Shown one piece after another: positions 24,315 to 35,250 of a stretch of DNA of 64,000 nucleotides (positions are counted from its first letter, which is position 1; every line of letters begins with the position of its first letter). The notes under the pieces were generated by a model. The model was not told the origin of the DNA, did no database searches, and worked only from the letters and a program-made list of their open reading frames with translations. This DNA is from Ignelater luminosus (lineage: Eukaryota; Arthropoda; Insecta; Coleoptera; Elateridae). Location: NCBI GenBank assembly GCA_011009095.1, contig VTPC01090899.1, forward strand, positions 1-64,000. The letters run 5' to 3'. The position numbers and the translations under genes were made by a program.

Positions 24315-25029
24315 AAAAATGGAAATTGGCTGTAATAAATCCCAACAAGTAATATTCTAGGTAAAAACAATATTACGTAAGAGAGAATCTTTAACATTAA
24401 ACATAAATTTAAAATTGGACTTTTATAGACTTATTAAATATATTATGTTCTTTTCGTCATTGGTAAGGTTAAATTGTCACACTAGTATGTATATAAATTT
24501 ATTACCTTCTGTATTTGTAGCAAAACAAACCTTAATATGTACACTTATTATGATTTGTAGTAACAATATTTAATATCACAAAGCAGTTGTTTTCAATTTC
24601 TTTTGAAGACTTAACAATTCACTTAGGTAGGAGTATAGTCTATGACAGTGTCGGTTTGTCGAGAAGAATGGCTAATTTCATGTATGTCCAATGCTTCGGC
24701 CTGTCCACAAATACAAGATACTTATGAATTAGATCTAAGCAAAAATTATAATTCCAAATGATACGTAATGAAAAATTAGAACAGAATATAAACAGTGTAC
24801 GTAGAGCGGGGATCTTGATACATACATTCGTATGCATTTCTTTTTAATTTGACCACATAAATCAGGGGTCCCCAATCCTATGCCCCCGGGTACCATGGCG
24901 CCCGGTTACCGTTTTACTTGTGCCCGCCGCTGTACGACCACGATAAAAAATTTAAGATTTTTAATTTTAATTTTTTTTAAATTTATTTATTTTTTAATAT
25001 CCAGTAATGAATTAGAATTAGGATACGCG

Positions 25030-27350
25030 CATTTGTTTGATTATTTGAGAGATTTTCTAACAAACGTGAGATTATGTCATCAGCAATACAAAATCTACAG
25101 TTGTCGGATAACACCGTCACAAAAAGAATACATGCCATTTCAAAAGACATGCAAATTCAGTTAAAAAGTGACTTGGAAATATGTGACAGGTATATCAGAC
25201 ATAGCACAGTTAGCAGTTAGGGTAAAAGCACCAATCCTCTGCCACCTAAAGGATATTTGAAGTTCAAATTCGTTTAAATTTAAAACGAAATAATATTTAT
25301 CAACGAAACTTTCTGTATAGTTATGCATTTTTAAATGATATACATACTCAATCGTTAAAAGTCATTAAACGTTTAGTTTTATATGAGAAAAAAAATAATT
25401 CATTAAAACCGACACTTTGGCCCCGTAATCCGCCGCTATTTACTAGAAATTCGCCGTCAAGGTAGTAGCCGCCCTTCAAAGAAACAAAGCTATAAACATC
25501 GTATAAACGTGATGTATGATTATTTCTTAAATGATTACGTACGAGTTCTTGGAGGCTTCATTCGGATCACATGTTTGCTAAATTAAATCTGTTTTAGCGA
25601 TATCTTCGTTACTTGCCATAAGCATAAAATAATTTAACAATTTTATGGCTTTCTTGCATTTGCTCATAAACGATTTATTGAAACGAAAAGAATTTATTTA
25701 AAAAAATACATGCAAATACAAAATAAGTAATAATTAACAAACAAATGAATTTAATTCCTACTTTCTACATGATACTCTTTAAAAGTTAATTTTTTTAAGT
25801 TGGTTGTTTGAACATGTTGACTTCCTAAAATTAAATTTTTTTTAAGAGAATAATAACCATCAAATAAATAATGGAAAGATTAATAAATGTGGGTGCTAAT
25901 CAACAAAATTAAATTAAAAAGTCGAGCAACAATAATATAAAATCTCAGTATTGTGGAATACCTACTGCACGACAGTGGAAGGCGGCGAGAGGGTGACTAG
26001 ACGAATCTCTGAATACCGGTACCCTGCCTACCTTATTTTCGACATTTGTTTAATTAAAATCCAGGATTTCTTGTATTAAATATTAAGAAGGACTATTGCT
26101 TTAATTTATCAAACAAAAATCTTTACGAAGATGTCCACAAAAATGCGCAAGTCTTACCTAGAATGCAACCGTTTCTCGTTAATAAAAACGCACTTAATGG
26201 CAGTTGTAGTAAACACAATCACGTACTGGCAGTAAATAAATGCTAATAATTAACATATAACTTTTATTTACCGGAATGAATGTAACATAATCCTTAGAAC
26301 GAAGGATGATAGATAACACAGAGCTAAAAATCTCCGTTATTTATAGTGCGATAATTTTTTTATAAAACAATAATTGATTTGTTGGTGGACGGCTGGAGCT
26401 AGACGTAATTAGGTGCGTTTACTCTAGGACGAGAATGGTATTTAGTAACTTTACTGTAAAAGAAGATCTACTGAAGATATTACCGATTAAGAGACGAACA
26501 ACAGGTGAGGAAATCTATAACATATTTAGAACATATGCATAGTCGATAGATATGCCTTTTCACAAGCTGTCGGCGATAACTGCTGATGAGGCAATGGTTG
26601 GTAATATCAATGCGCTTTGCAAGAAAGATAAATCATTTCCAAACTTTATGTCGTATCACTGTATTATCCACCAGAAAGCTTTGTGCGGTAGAATACTACC
26701 TTTTGGACACGTCGTGAAAGTAGTTACAAAAATAGTAAAGTTTATTCAAGCAGCCCCTTTGCAACATTGCCTTTTCAAGGCCTTACTAGAAAATCCTAAA
26801 AATTTTAATCTCATTCTGCATACTAAAGTCAAGCCAAAGTTCTTGCAAGATTTGTAAATTTAAGTGAAGAAATAAAAAATTACCTCAATACTAAAAATCA
26901 AAATTTTGTTGAACTAACAGACTTTCGCTGGTTGGTGGATTTGGGTTTTATTACAGACATAATGGAAAGATTGAATTATTTAAACTTAGAATTGATTTAT
27001 CATCATTTGTTGTTACTTATCAACCTTCAATTACTTCAAGACAATTTTGAAAAGCGTTTTTTCCGTTTTATTATTAATCTTTTTACTTGCCAAGCAAATG
27101 TTTTGTTCAAATAAGGACAGAAGTAGTGGAGCTAGAAACCACATTGTCCTAAAAGCCAATGTATAAGATAAGAACTTCTTGAATATAGTTGACAGAAACA
27201 AATTTTCATTCTTGAAAAAAGCGTCATACAAGATAAAATTGTTTTTTGATTCCACATACAGATCTTGACTTACAGATGAATATCATCATCCTCTTCTAAT
27301 TATGAAGCAATGGTCAATGAAATGCAGTGCCAAAGATCAGGTTGACTTTG
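25030..27350 (+). pseudogene. hAT transposase remnant in copy 2
   Basis: Blocks match copy 1 in order. An N-terminal piece at about 25036-25170 has DYLRDFLTNVRLCHQQYK and PSQKEYMPFQ. Then comes the insertion (25220-26424). Coding resumes at about 26431 with RMVFSNFTVKEDLLKILPIK. Block 26552-26857 has MPFHKLSAIT and CIIHQKALCGR. Block 26932-27100 has LGFITDIMERLNYLNLEL and QLLQDNFEKRF. A tail near 27230-27290 with DSTYRS.LTDEYHH resembles the C-terminal hAT dimerisation segment. Relative to copy 1, about 30 bases are missing near 25180, and TDGAPAM is shortened to ADEAM. Stops and frameshifts make it dead. Confidence 0.85.
25220..26424. mobile_element. 1.2-kb TA-flanked insertion inside hAT copy 2
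   Basis: Comparison with copy 1 gives exact borders. The hAT sequence reads CAGTTA up to 25219 and resumes with GGACGAGAATGGT at 26427, corresponding to CAGTTA-TGGTGAGAATGGT in copy 1. The insert begins GGGTAAAAGCACC; the reverse complement of its end is GAGTAAACGCACC, a 13-bp imperfect inverted repeat. TA is present on both sides (25218-25219, 26425-26426). This fits a Tc1/mariner-like non-autonomous element, but I see no transposase in the 1205 bp and cannot name the family. Confidence 0.75.
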
Positions 27351-27401
27351 AGATTTATATTTTTTATAAAGAATTTTTATACCATGTACGCTTTTGGAAA
27401 A

Positions 27402-27511
27402 GCAGCAGTGAAATAAGAAGACAATGTGAAACAGACGACATTGTGAGATGGCTAAGAAAGCAAAGAAGAGGGTGGAACCAACATGTGACAAGAATGGCAG
27501 ACGATAGATAA
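27402..27511 (+). pseudogene. LINE reverse-transcriptase tail scrap
   Basis: CETDDIVRWLRKQRRGWNQH followed by VTRMADDR resembles the extreme C-terminal segment found after the RT in many insect LINE polyproteins (…W.RRRR.EWN.HV.RM..DR). It lies within hAT copy 2, between the transposase tail and the terminal repeat, so it was probably captured or inserted there. Confidence 0.55.
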
Positions 27512-27676
27512 AATTATATTTTTGGAATTAAATATTTTTTTGTACATTTTATGTATTACTAGCTATTATGTCCAATTATAAATTTGCTTTGAAAAAATAA
27601 ATAGTGCCCGCCGCTCGTACCGATATTCTAGAATGTGCCCTTAGATACACAAAAGTTGGGGACCTCTGACATAAAC

Positions 27677-28289
27677 ATATGGAAACAACTGAGGAATACA
27701 GAGTGAACAAAGTAAAACTATATGGAAACATAGATATAGTATGACAAGTAAACAAAATTGGATACACATGTTACTGTTGGTCTGATTTCCAAAAATTCAC
27801 TTTTGATAAATCTTTGCGTTTTGACTTCCTTTTTGAATTAGGCTCAGTATTGAAGTCGTTCGCGACCTTCCTAGATAAATAAAAGTGAATTTAATACACT
27901 AATCTTTAGGAACCAAAAATATCTTAACTGCCTTTTAGGTGATAGACCTGGCAATCACTGCGAATAACGAGATGATATACAGGGTAACATTTTAAAAAGT
28001 TTCAATCGGCTGTATTTTTTTTAATAAGATATACCAGAAAATTCTCAAAACCGTTTCGGTAGTATGCAGGAGTAACCAAAGTGTTGCTACGAATACGGTG
28101 CCACTCTCAGCCCCTTTTTCCAATCCACTGTTCCTGAAATCTGTTATTTAAAAATTGTCAAATAGCAATGGCATAATGAGAGGGCAGTTCATCTTTTGGA
28201 AAATAAATTAAACTTTCATTTAAATTCATGTGTTCGTCAATTGCATTTTGTTGATTCTCACAATGAGAGGTTTGATAGTATTCTGTAGC
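27677..28289. other. Stretch up to the first gap, no gene
   Basis: A MITE-like end ATACAGGGTAACATTTT occurs near 27975, but no partner end was found before the gap. Nothing else recognised. Confidence 0.4.
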
Positions 28290-28689
28290 NNNNNNNNNNN
28301 NNNNNNNNNNNNNNNNNNNNNNNNNNNNNNNNNNNNNNNNNNNNNNNNNNNNNNNNNNNNNNNNNNNNNNNNNNNNNNNNNNNNNNNNNNNNNNNNNNNN
28401 NNNNNNNNNNNNNNNNNNNNNNNNNNNNNNNNNNNNNNNNNNNNNNNNNNNNNNNNNNNNNNNNNNNNNNNNNNNNNNNNNNNNNNNNNNNNNNNNNNNN
28501 NNNNNNNNNNNNNNNNNNNNNNNNNNNNNNNNNNNNNNNNNNNNNNNNNNNNNNNNNNNNNNNNNNNNNNNNNNNNNNNNNNNNNNNNNNNNNNNNNNNN
28601 NNNNNNNNNNNNNNNNNNNNNNNNNNNNNNNNNNNNNNNNNNNNNNNNNNNNNNNNNNNNNNNNNNNNNNNNNNNNNNNNNNNNNNNNN
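28290..28689. other. Assembly gap, 400 N
   Basis: Exactly 400 unknown bases. Long open frames spanning it are artefacts of N. The flanks do not obviously overlap each other. Confidence 1.
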
Positions 28690-31224
28690 TAAGGCTACCA
28701 GATACAAGATAAGCACTAAATACTGAGCCAGCTATGCTACACTGCTGGCACTTGTTAACTGATCAATTGTACAAGTACCACCCGAGTGATTCCCCATTAA
28801 TATTTTGTTCACGTGCATTGGCTAGAGAGTCAAAGACGTCACTAGTATCTATCCACGGTTTGTGCGGAACAAAAAAAGAGTATCTAACCTTCTCCTTTTC
28901 CAACCACTGCCTCATCCAGCCGCAACCGTCGCATCCGCAACCACTTTTGTGTTTGGCCACTTTTTAATAATATTTTACTCGGTTACTGACGTATAATCTT
29001 GCAATGACCGCCTGCTGTTCAGACAAAAAAAAAGTGGTAGGCAGTAACTTGGCATAGAATGCGGCGACCGTGTTTATTCCAATAATTTATTAACCGTGCA
29101 CACAGTGACTGTGAAAACTTAACTACGGGTTTCAGGCGGGATAACTCGGCAAAAACGAAGAAATTAGTATTATTTTTTCTGAGTCCAGAGATGACATATT
29201 AAAATCCGGAATCTCCGGGTAAAAACCGAAGAGGTGGTCACCCTACTAATCAATGATGATATTAGTACGATTAATAAAAACTAATTAGATGCAGTTGAGT
29301 GTAATGCATCAATTATTTGTCTTGTCTTCACTTGTATCAAATTGTTATAACACAAAACACAATTTTGCAATATAACACTGCACAAAGTACTAAATTATAG
29401 GGTTACAAATTGAATATAGGGACTTACAGGTAAGGGTTTACATAATGTTATTAAATGTGTGGAAGTCCTGAAAAGAACGCTAAGAATTCAAGAAGAAACG
29501 CTGGACATTTACTCTAAACACTCGAAGACACTAAACAAAAAACAGGTTATTAATTTGAAATTGCGAATTGCGTCATACCATCTTCTAGGTCGGGGTTGGT
29601 GCTAGGGTATCGGGCGTCTAGAGCAGAATCTTCCAAGGCGCCTTGTAGTTTGTCACCGCTGCGTCTATGGCAAGTTGCTTCATTTCTACCTCCTTGCGCC
29701 GACCCTGGCTGTGTCTGCGACGGTGTTATACTTAAAATGCCCTGTACAGTTTACTTTTCTTTATATTTTATAAAATCAGCTTATCTTAGGTATTTAAATA
29801 TTTCTTTCTAGCAACGTGGGAAAATGTAATAAAGGCTGCTGCATAAATTAATTTTATTTTATTGTCACAAATGAAGTCATGCTGGTATGCAGTCAAACAC
29901 AAATGACCTTAGTTGGCCTTGTAACTATAAACTAAAGTCATTTAAAAGCGCTACTAATTGTAAGTTTACGAAGAAGCTAAAGTAATCTAACGATTTTTTA
30001 TTTGTTAAATATGATTGTTTTAATGTGTTAAGATGAATAATTTCGTTTATTTCCTTTATTTGTTTACTACTTCTTGAAATGTAAGTTGAAACTCAAATAA
30101 TAACAGACAAATAATTTATTTTCAATTCACCGAATTTTACTTTATTAACCCTATTGTAGTTTTCACTGTGTTCAGTACTTAGTATGTCCCATTAGAACAA
30201 CCAGAAGATTCTATTTTTATCAACTCCAAATTAATTGTTTTTTCTAACTTAAATTACTTGTTCACAAATTGATCCTAATTAGAATTAAATGAAAAGTGCA
30301 ATAATATTTCTACGAAATTTCAGATTAACTCATTGAAATGCTCCCTATAATATAAATTCTCTAACAGGGAGAATTGCAAAATTAATATAACCAGACGTAG
30401 GTAATACGACCGATTGATTTCACTCAATATGTCAAAATAAATCTAGAGCTTTTTTTTGGAATAATTGGTCAGGGTTTGGTTCTCACGATTTGGTTAAAAG
30501 CTTGGTGTTGCGGATCAGCGCTCAATGTTAAACACCCGCCGCGTTCAAATTAGTCGGACCACCAAATCATTTATACCGAGATCACACTTCAATTAGTTTA
30601 TTTAGAGTGAAAAAGGGGAAATATACGCACGTATATTTCATTTTGGAAATTTATTTTCTCATTTATTTTGTTGAGCTTGTTCTTTTTTTTTCTATATCTT
30701 CTATATAAAGTTGGCTATAAAGTTTCGTTTCTAAAATGCATTTAAGTGAGGGTTTGTTTTCTAGCTTAAATCTTAAGCTTAGAAATTCTTGCTTCAGTAC
30801 CTTTAGAAAACTTATATGCTTCAACGCGCTTGTCTGGTCCTTTCTTCATCAAATAACTCCCTCACTGCACTTACATTGTAGCTTGGAAATAGAATTTACT
30901 TTTAAATGTTAAAGTAAAAATAGTTTGAAGTTTTGTTGTCAACCAAATTAAACTCACACTGTCCGTTTAAGAATTATGTAATATCCTAATAAAGAGGAAA
31001 AACAAAAAACAGCGTAATGTTAGTTATAATTAATTAAAGAATTTATTATCAGTGTACACATTTTCAAAATCGCAAAAATACAGAACAAGAAATTAATTTA
31101 ATATGGAAATTATTTAAATTAATTCTAAACTAATTATAAAACTAACCTTGCGTTTTTACTGTGATTTTCAAAACAAAATCGACGATCACTGATAATGATA
31201 AAAGATTTGAATGCGTACTTTATA
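28690..31224. other. Stretch without recognised genes
   Basis: Two patches are less AT-rich than the surroundings: 28880-28960 and 29590-29740. Short open frames (28734-28967, 29596-29811) match nothing I know. The rest is AT-rich, with no terminal repeats noticed. Confidence 0.35.
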
Positions 31225-31407
31225 TGCAGTGTCATTCAAAAAGAAGGGAACACTCAAGAACTTTTTTATCTTGAGATTGACCAAACAACGGATAAATTGT
31301 TTGTTGTCTAAGAGCATGTGTGCTGTTTGGTGGCACTTTCAAATTTTTCTTCCATTTCCGGTTAAACCGGAAATGAACACAATTTTAGTTTTTTAAATGA
31401 CACCATG
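31225..31407. mobile_element. Small MITE-like element with GTGTCATT ends
   Basis: Left end TGCAGTGTCATTCAAAAA and the reverse complement of the right end CATGGTGTCATTTAAAAA form an imperfect inverted repeat. TA lies outside each (31223-31224 and 31408-31409). A 23-base near-perfect palindrome, with CCGGTTAAACCGG at its core, lies inside near 31355-31377. 183 bp, no coding. Confidence 0.6.
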
Positions 31408-31409
31408 TA

Positions 31410-33940
31410 TCTTTTTCATTTACCATATCCATCAGACGCCGCAAAGTAGACTCATTGACTTCATCGGTTACTTTATTTCACTTTTTCTTAAAGTATGTAA
31501 TGCTCTCGCCATTCTCACGTGTCTTCAAGAGTTTTCATCATACAATTGCCTAATTTTATCGGTTTTAGATCAGGACAGTTAGGAATGTTAAACTCTTTTC
31601 AGGTAGAATCTAGTTAATCGTGTTTTTGCTGTACTGAGCTGAGGCTAAATCAGGCCGAAAGAGAACAGTTTCTTCATGGGATTTTACAAACCCTCTAGTT
31701 TACACTTCTAAACTTCTTCTTTTTTTTATTTTGCCCGGGTCTTTCTTCAATTAGCAAGCACAGTAATTGATTATCTAAAACATCAATTACCAAATACTTA
31801 AAATAAAAGCGTTAAGCACGAAACACAATCTGTTGAGTGCTTAAACCTTTATCTTATTAGTGTTCGAAATACTGAAAGGTGCTTCAAGCTCTTGTAGAAA
31901 TGCTTCAAGATTTGTAGAAATGCCTCGAACCTTTACGAAAGAGGTTCAAGTCTGTATGAAATTACTTGTCTTTATTAAATTGATTTAAGCTCTTAAAAAA
32001 TGTATACACCGTGGTTTCAAGTAGGTGCAGCAAAGGCTTGATTCGGCCAGTGTGACGAACGCATGCGATGGCTACTCAATCGTAGCAACGGCGACGTAAG
32101 TAATTTCACTTGAGCAGGAAAAATGATGTTTACTATGCATAAATTAATAACGCGTTTGTTAAGAATTAAATCTTGCAAGTCCAGAATTGTTAGCTAGGAT
32201 TTTGTAAAGTTAAAAAGAGCTTGAAAACCTTTTTTTTTAAATTCAAGCACTCTGAAAGGGTTTGAATGACTCAACAGTAATTTAAGCACTTGTAAAGTGC
32301 TTTAAGCATAGAAATTTCTTACAAATTGATGTACCAAGCATTAAGCACTCATTTTCAAAAGTAACAAATTGTGCTTGAATCCCTAAAAGTGTTTGAAGTA
32401 CTTTCAAATATACTTGACGACCCCGGTGCTTTGTCCTAAGCCTAAGGACCCTGGCCTTTAAATCTTTTCTTTCATATGGAATATTCTATATATCTCAGTA
32501 AATATGCATTTTATGGAAAATGTTTTTTATAAAAGTTGTTTAGTGTTTAGTTTTACATTACAGGGCAATACCAAATAACTATTTTTTAAAAAACAAAAGC
32601 GCAACAAATAATGCTTCAATTTTTTTAATGGGAAGGTATCCCTTTATTGTACTCATTTGATAGAGAATGTTTTTTTCTTTTCAATGATGTAAAACTTTGA
32701 TACACTTGCATAAGTAAATTTTGATTAAAACGCAAAAAATTTGAAGTTAGAGAAGGCAGTGAAAATCATCAAAATCAACGCGAGTGTATGTCGGCATAGG
32801 CGTATCACAAACACAACAAAACAGAAGAGCAAACTGCAAACGTATGTGCAATCAGACAAACGTCAATGCAATGCGTATAAAACACCGATTTGTAAAATGG
32901 ACTTGACCGAACAGTTTTGTGTTTCTGCGCTGATACGTCACACTGCCTTCTCTATCTGATACATTCATGGTACTTCCAATCGTCGAGGTGCTGCTGCTCT
33001 GATAACTTCAATACCATATAAACAGCAATTGAAAGAAATACAAAAAAAAGGCCCAGATAAAAAACCCGTGAAGCGGTTTTTTTCAGCTCCAACCTCTGGC
33101 TCTCAGTAATTTCAGTCTGATGACAGCTCATTAGACTCAAATGAATATTCATTTCACAAGTCCAGCTCTGGGAGCTATTTCAGTCAACTAGAAGACTTGG
33201 AGGATAAAAATAGGCAGCTAAACCTGCCCGAAATCAGTCCATTCCAATTAAAAGAAGGCACATTTGCAAAGGTACAAATCTTCTGTGATCAGGGTATCAA
33301 AAAAAAAAAAATGAAAACTTTTGTCGGAAAAGTTGTTGTGGAGGGGCAGGAAAAGATGTAACCTTATATTAAGACTCTTGGGTGTCTCATATTAAGACAT
33401 GTGTTATTTCACAGCTGGAGTATGACCACATGTCAAAAATGCTAATTTATTGTAAAAATAGAAAGAATGCCGCACATTACAATATGCACTAGTATTAGGT
33501 ATAAACTTTTTTTATATTTTAAAGCTCGGGCGCAAATTGTCATTTTGATTTCTGGAAGCTTATAAGGGGGTCATTACAAAAAGCATCTTACATTAGAGCA
33601 CATTACCCTATATTGCCCCTATCATAGATTTTGCATGTCGGATAATAAGTTATGCCGTTCCACAATATTTACCAATTTGGCTATCTATTACTTTTTCTTT
33701 CTACTAATGTTTGAAATGAGAACAATCGGTCTACAACTGAATTGCTTATTATTAAAAGGGCCTAAGTCACGTTTCAGAGTTTTCGAGATTTATACATTTA
33801 TGCATTAACATACGGTACTTAAATGATCACCCTGTATATTTCAGCAAACCGTGATCATTCTTTTGAAAACTCGCATCAGTTAGTTGGCCATGAACCTGAA
33901 GACCTAAGACAGGTACACTAAAATACTATCTGAAGTGACT
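31410..33940. other. Stretch with degenerate AAGCACTT words, no firm gene
   Basis: From about 31810 to 32420 variants of GTGCTTCAAG / TTAAGCACTT recur on both strands (for example near 31812, 31833, 31879, 31899, 32244, 32282, 32298, 32341, 32373), suggesting an old repeat. Near 33180-33345 a + strand frame reads QLEDLEDKNRQLNLPEISPF and GTFAKVQIFCDQGIKKKKMK. This is protein-like and followed by stops; I cannot assign it. Confidence 0.3.
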
Positions 33941-33949
33941 TCTGCTAAA

Positions 33950-35250
33950 AGTAAGTGCAGTACAGCGTTAGACTAAATGTGTCTAAAACGTTCTCTGACA
34001 TTTTAAAAGTTAGTGATGAAGATAAGTTAATTGTGCAATTAAAACCAAGAGAAACGATATGTTAACAATGACGAAATGTTCAATATACTTTCCGAAACTC
34101 ATATTAGAATAAACCATGGAGGAAGAATTGCAAGTTAAATATAAAAATATTACATATGAAGTTGTAATGTTCTATTTAAATTAATGCAAACAATGCCAAA
34201 TGAAACATAGTGTCCCTAAAAAAGATATTGTTGTAAAACCAATGATGAGTTCGGAGTTAAACTTGTGATGTCAAGTAGATCTGATAGATCTGCAGTCTCG
34301 CAGAGATGGCGATTTTAAATTTATATTAGTGCATCAGGATCATCTAACGAAGTTTGTCCAATTACGAATTTTAAAAACCAAGACAGCTCAGGAAGTAGCA
34401 TATCACCTTCTTCAAATATTTATAATGCAAGGCTCAGCGGAAAGAGCCAATCAGGATAATATACATAATATGTTAACTGGGTGGATGGACGATAATAATA
34501 CAAATAAATGGTTGGGAGGTTTACCCTTTGTCCAGTTTGCCAAAAATACAGCATACTACAAAGGAATACGCCAGGCTCCATATGAATATGTTTGGGATTA
34601 AACCAAAAAGAGGCATAGCATCATCATCTCCACTTCGCGAGCAAATTAAACAATAGCAGGACGAAACTGTTAATTTTGTAAATGAAAATTGCAGCGGTGA
34701 TCAGAAAATCACCAGTGAAACCCAGAAAAAAATTTCGGATAATTGTGACGACGACAACTAGAATACAGCTATTGAAGAGGAACTGCAACCTAGCACGTCT
34801 TCATCTCAAACACTGGGGAAACAACGCGAGTTAATTTTTGCAAAAAGAGCAAAAGAAAATCTTGTATTCCAAGAACGAAAATGATACAAACCTCAAAAAG
34901 AAAATTTTCTCCTGCTCAAATTGGTGATACTGTACGCAAACAAGGCACGCCTGGTGTATGTCTGAAATATTTTGGTGAATCTCGACATTCACCGGAAAAT
35001 ATTGACATTCACCAAAGTTCGGTCTTTCGCAGTAACATGTACACAGTCTCAAATTTAGCTAAACTTTTTGAGAAAATTTTGAAATAGCAAGTAGCAAACT
35101 ACAACTTATTCCTTTCAGACTATCAACACACATTTCTGTGGAAACATGTCAGCAGCAGACGCTACAGCTATATTAGCTAGTCTAATTAAGAACTCCATAG
35201 ATAAAAATGTTACCCCGTATGTGTATCTACTGGTATTGATTTGAGAAAAA
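33950..35250 (+). pseudogene. Decayed integrase-domain element (KRBA2/SCAND3-like)
   Basis: The best block (34260-34601) reads QVDLIDLQSRRDGDFKFILV, then HQDHLTKFVQLRILKTKTAQ, EVAYHLLQIF, a deletion, QGSAERANQD, and WMDDNNTNKWLGGLPFVQF. This is the order of the retroviral-type integrase core in KRAB-A-domain-containing 2 / SCAND3-like proteins and Ginger-type or Gypsy-related elements (family knowledge). A large part of the core between LLQIF and QGSAERANQD is missing, including the second catalytic aspartate region. The downstream frame has ELIFAKRAKENLVFQERK (about 34830-34880), which also fits these proteins. Several stops; not functional. Confidence 0.65.

Larger units (their letters stand above)
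24863..27668 (+). mobile_element. hAT transposon copy 2, interrupted
   Basis: Starts CAGGGGTCCCCAATCC at 24863 and ends at 27668; the reverse complement of the right end is CAGAGGTCCCCAACT. Flanking 8-mers ACATAAAT (24855-24862) and ACATAAAC (27669-27676) differ at one base and look like an 8-bp target duplication. The same subterminal words as copy 1 occur, for example CCATGGCGCCCGG near the start and GTGCCCGCCGCTCG near the end. Coding direction is +, opposite to copy 1. Interrupted at 25220-26424 by another element and carrying a LINE-like scrap near its 3' end. Confidence 0.9.

Noticed and set aside
28230..28716. Long open frames across 28290-28689
   Set aside because: They consist almost entirely of N in the gap.
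33820..33838. CACCCTGTATATTTC as the right end of another TA-type MITE
   Set aside because: No matching left end was found within about 500 bases upstream.
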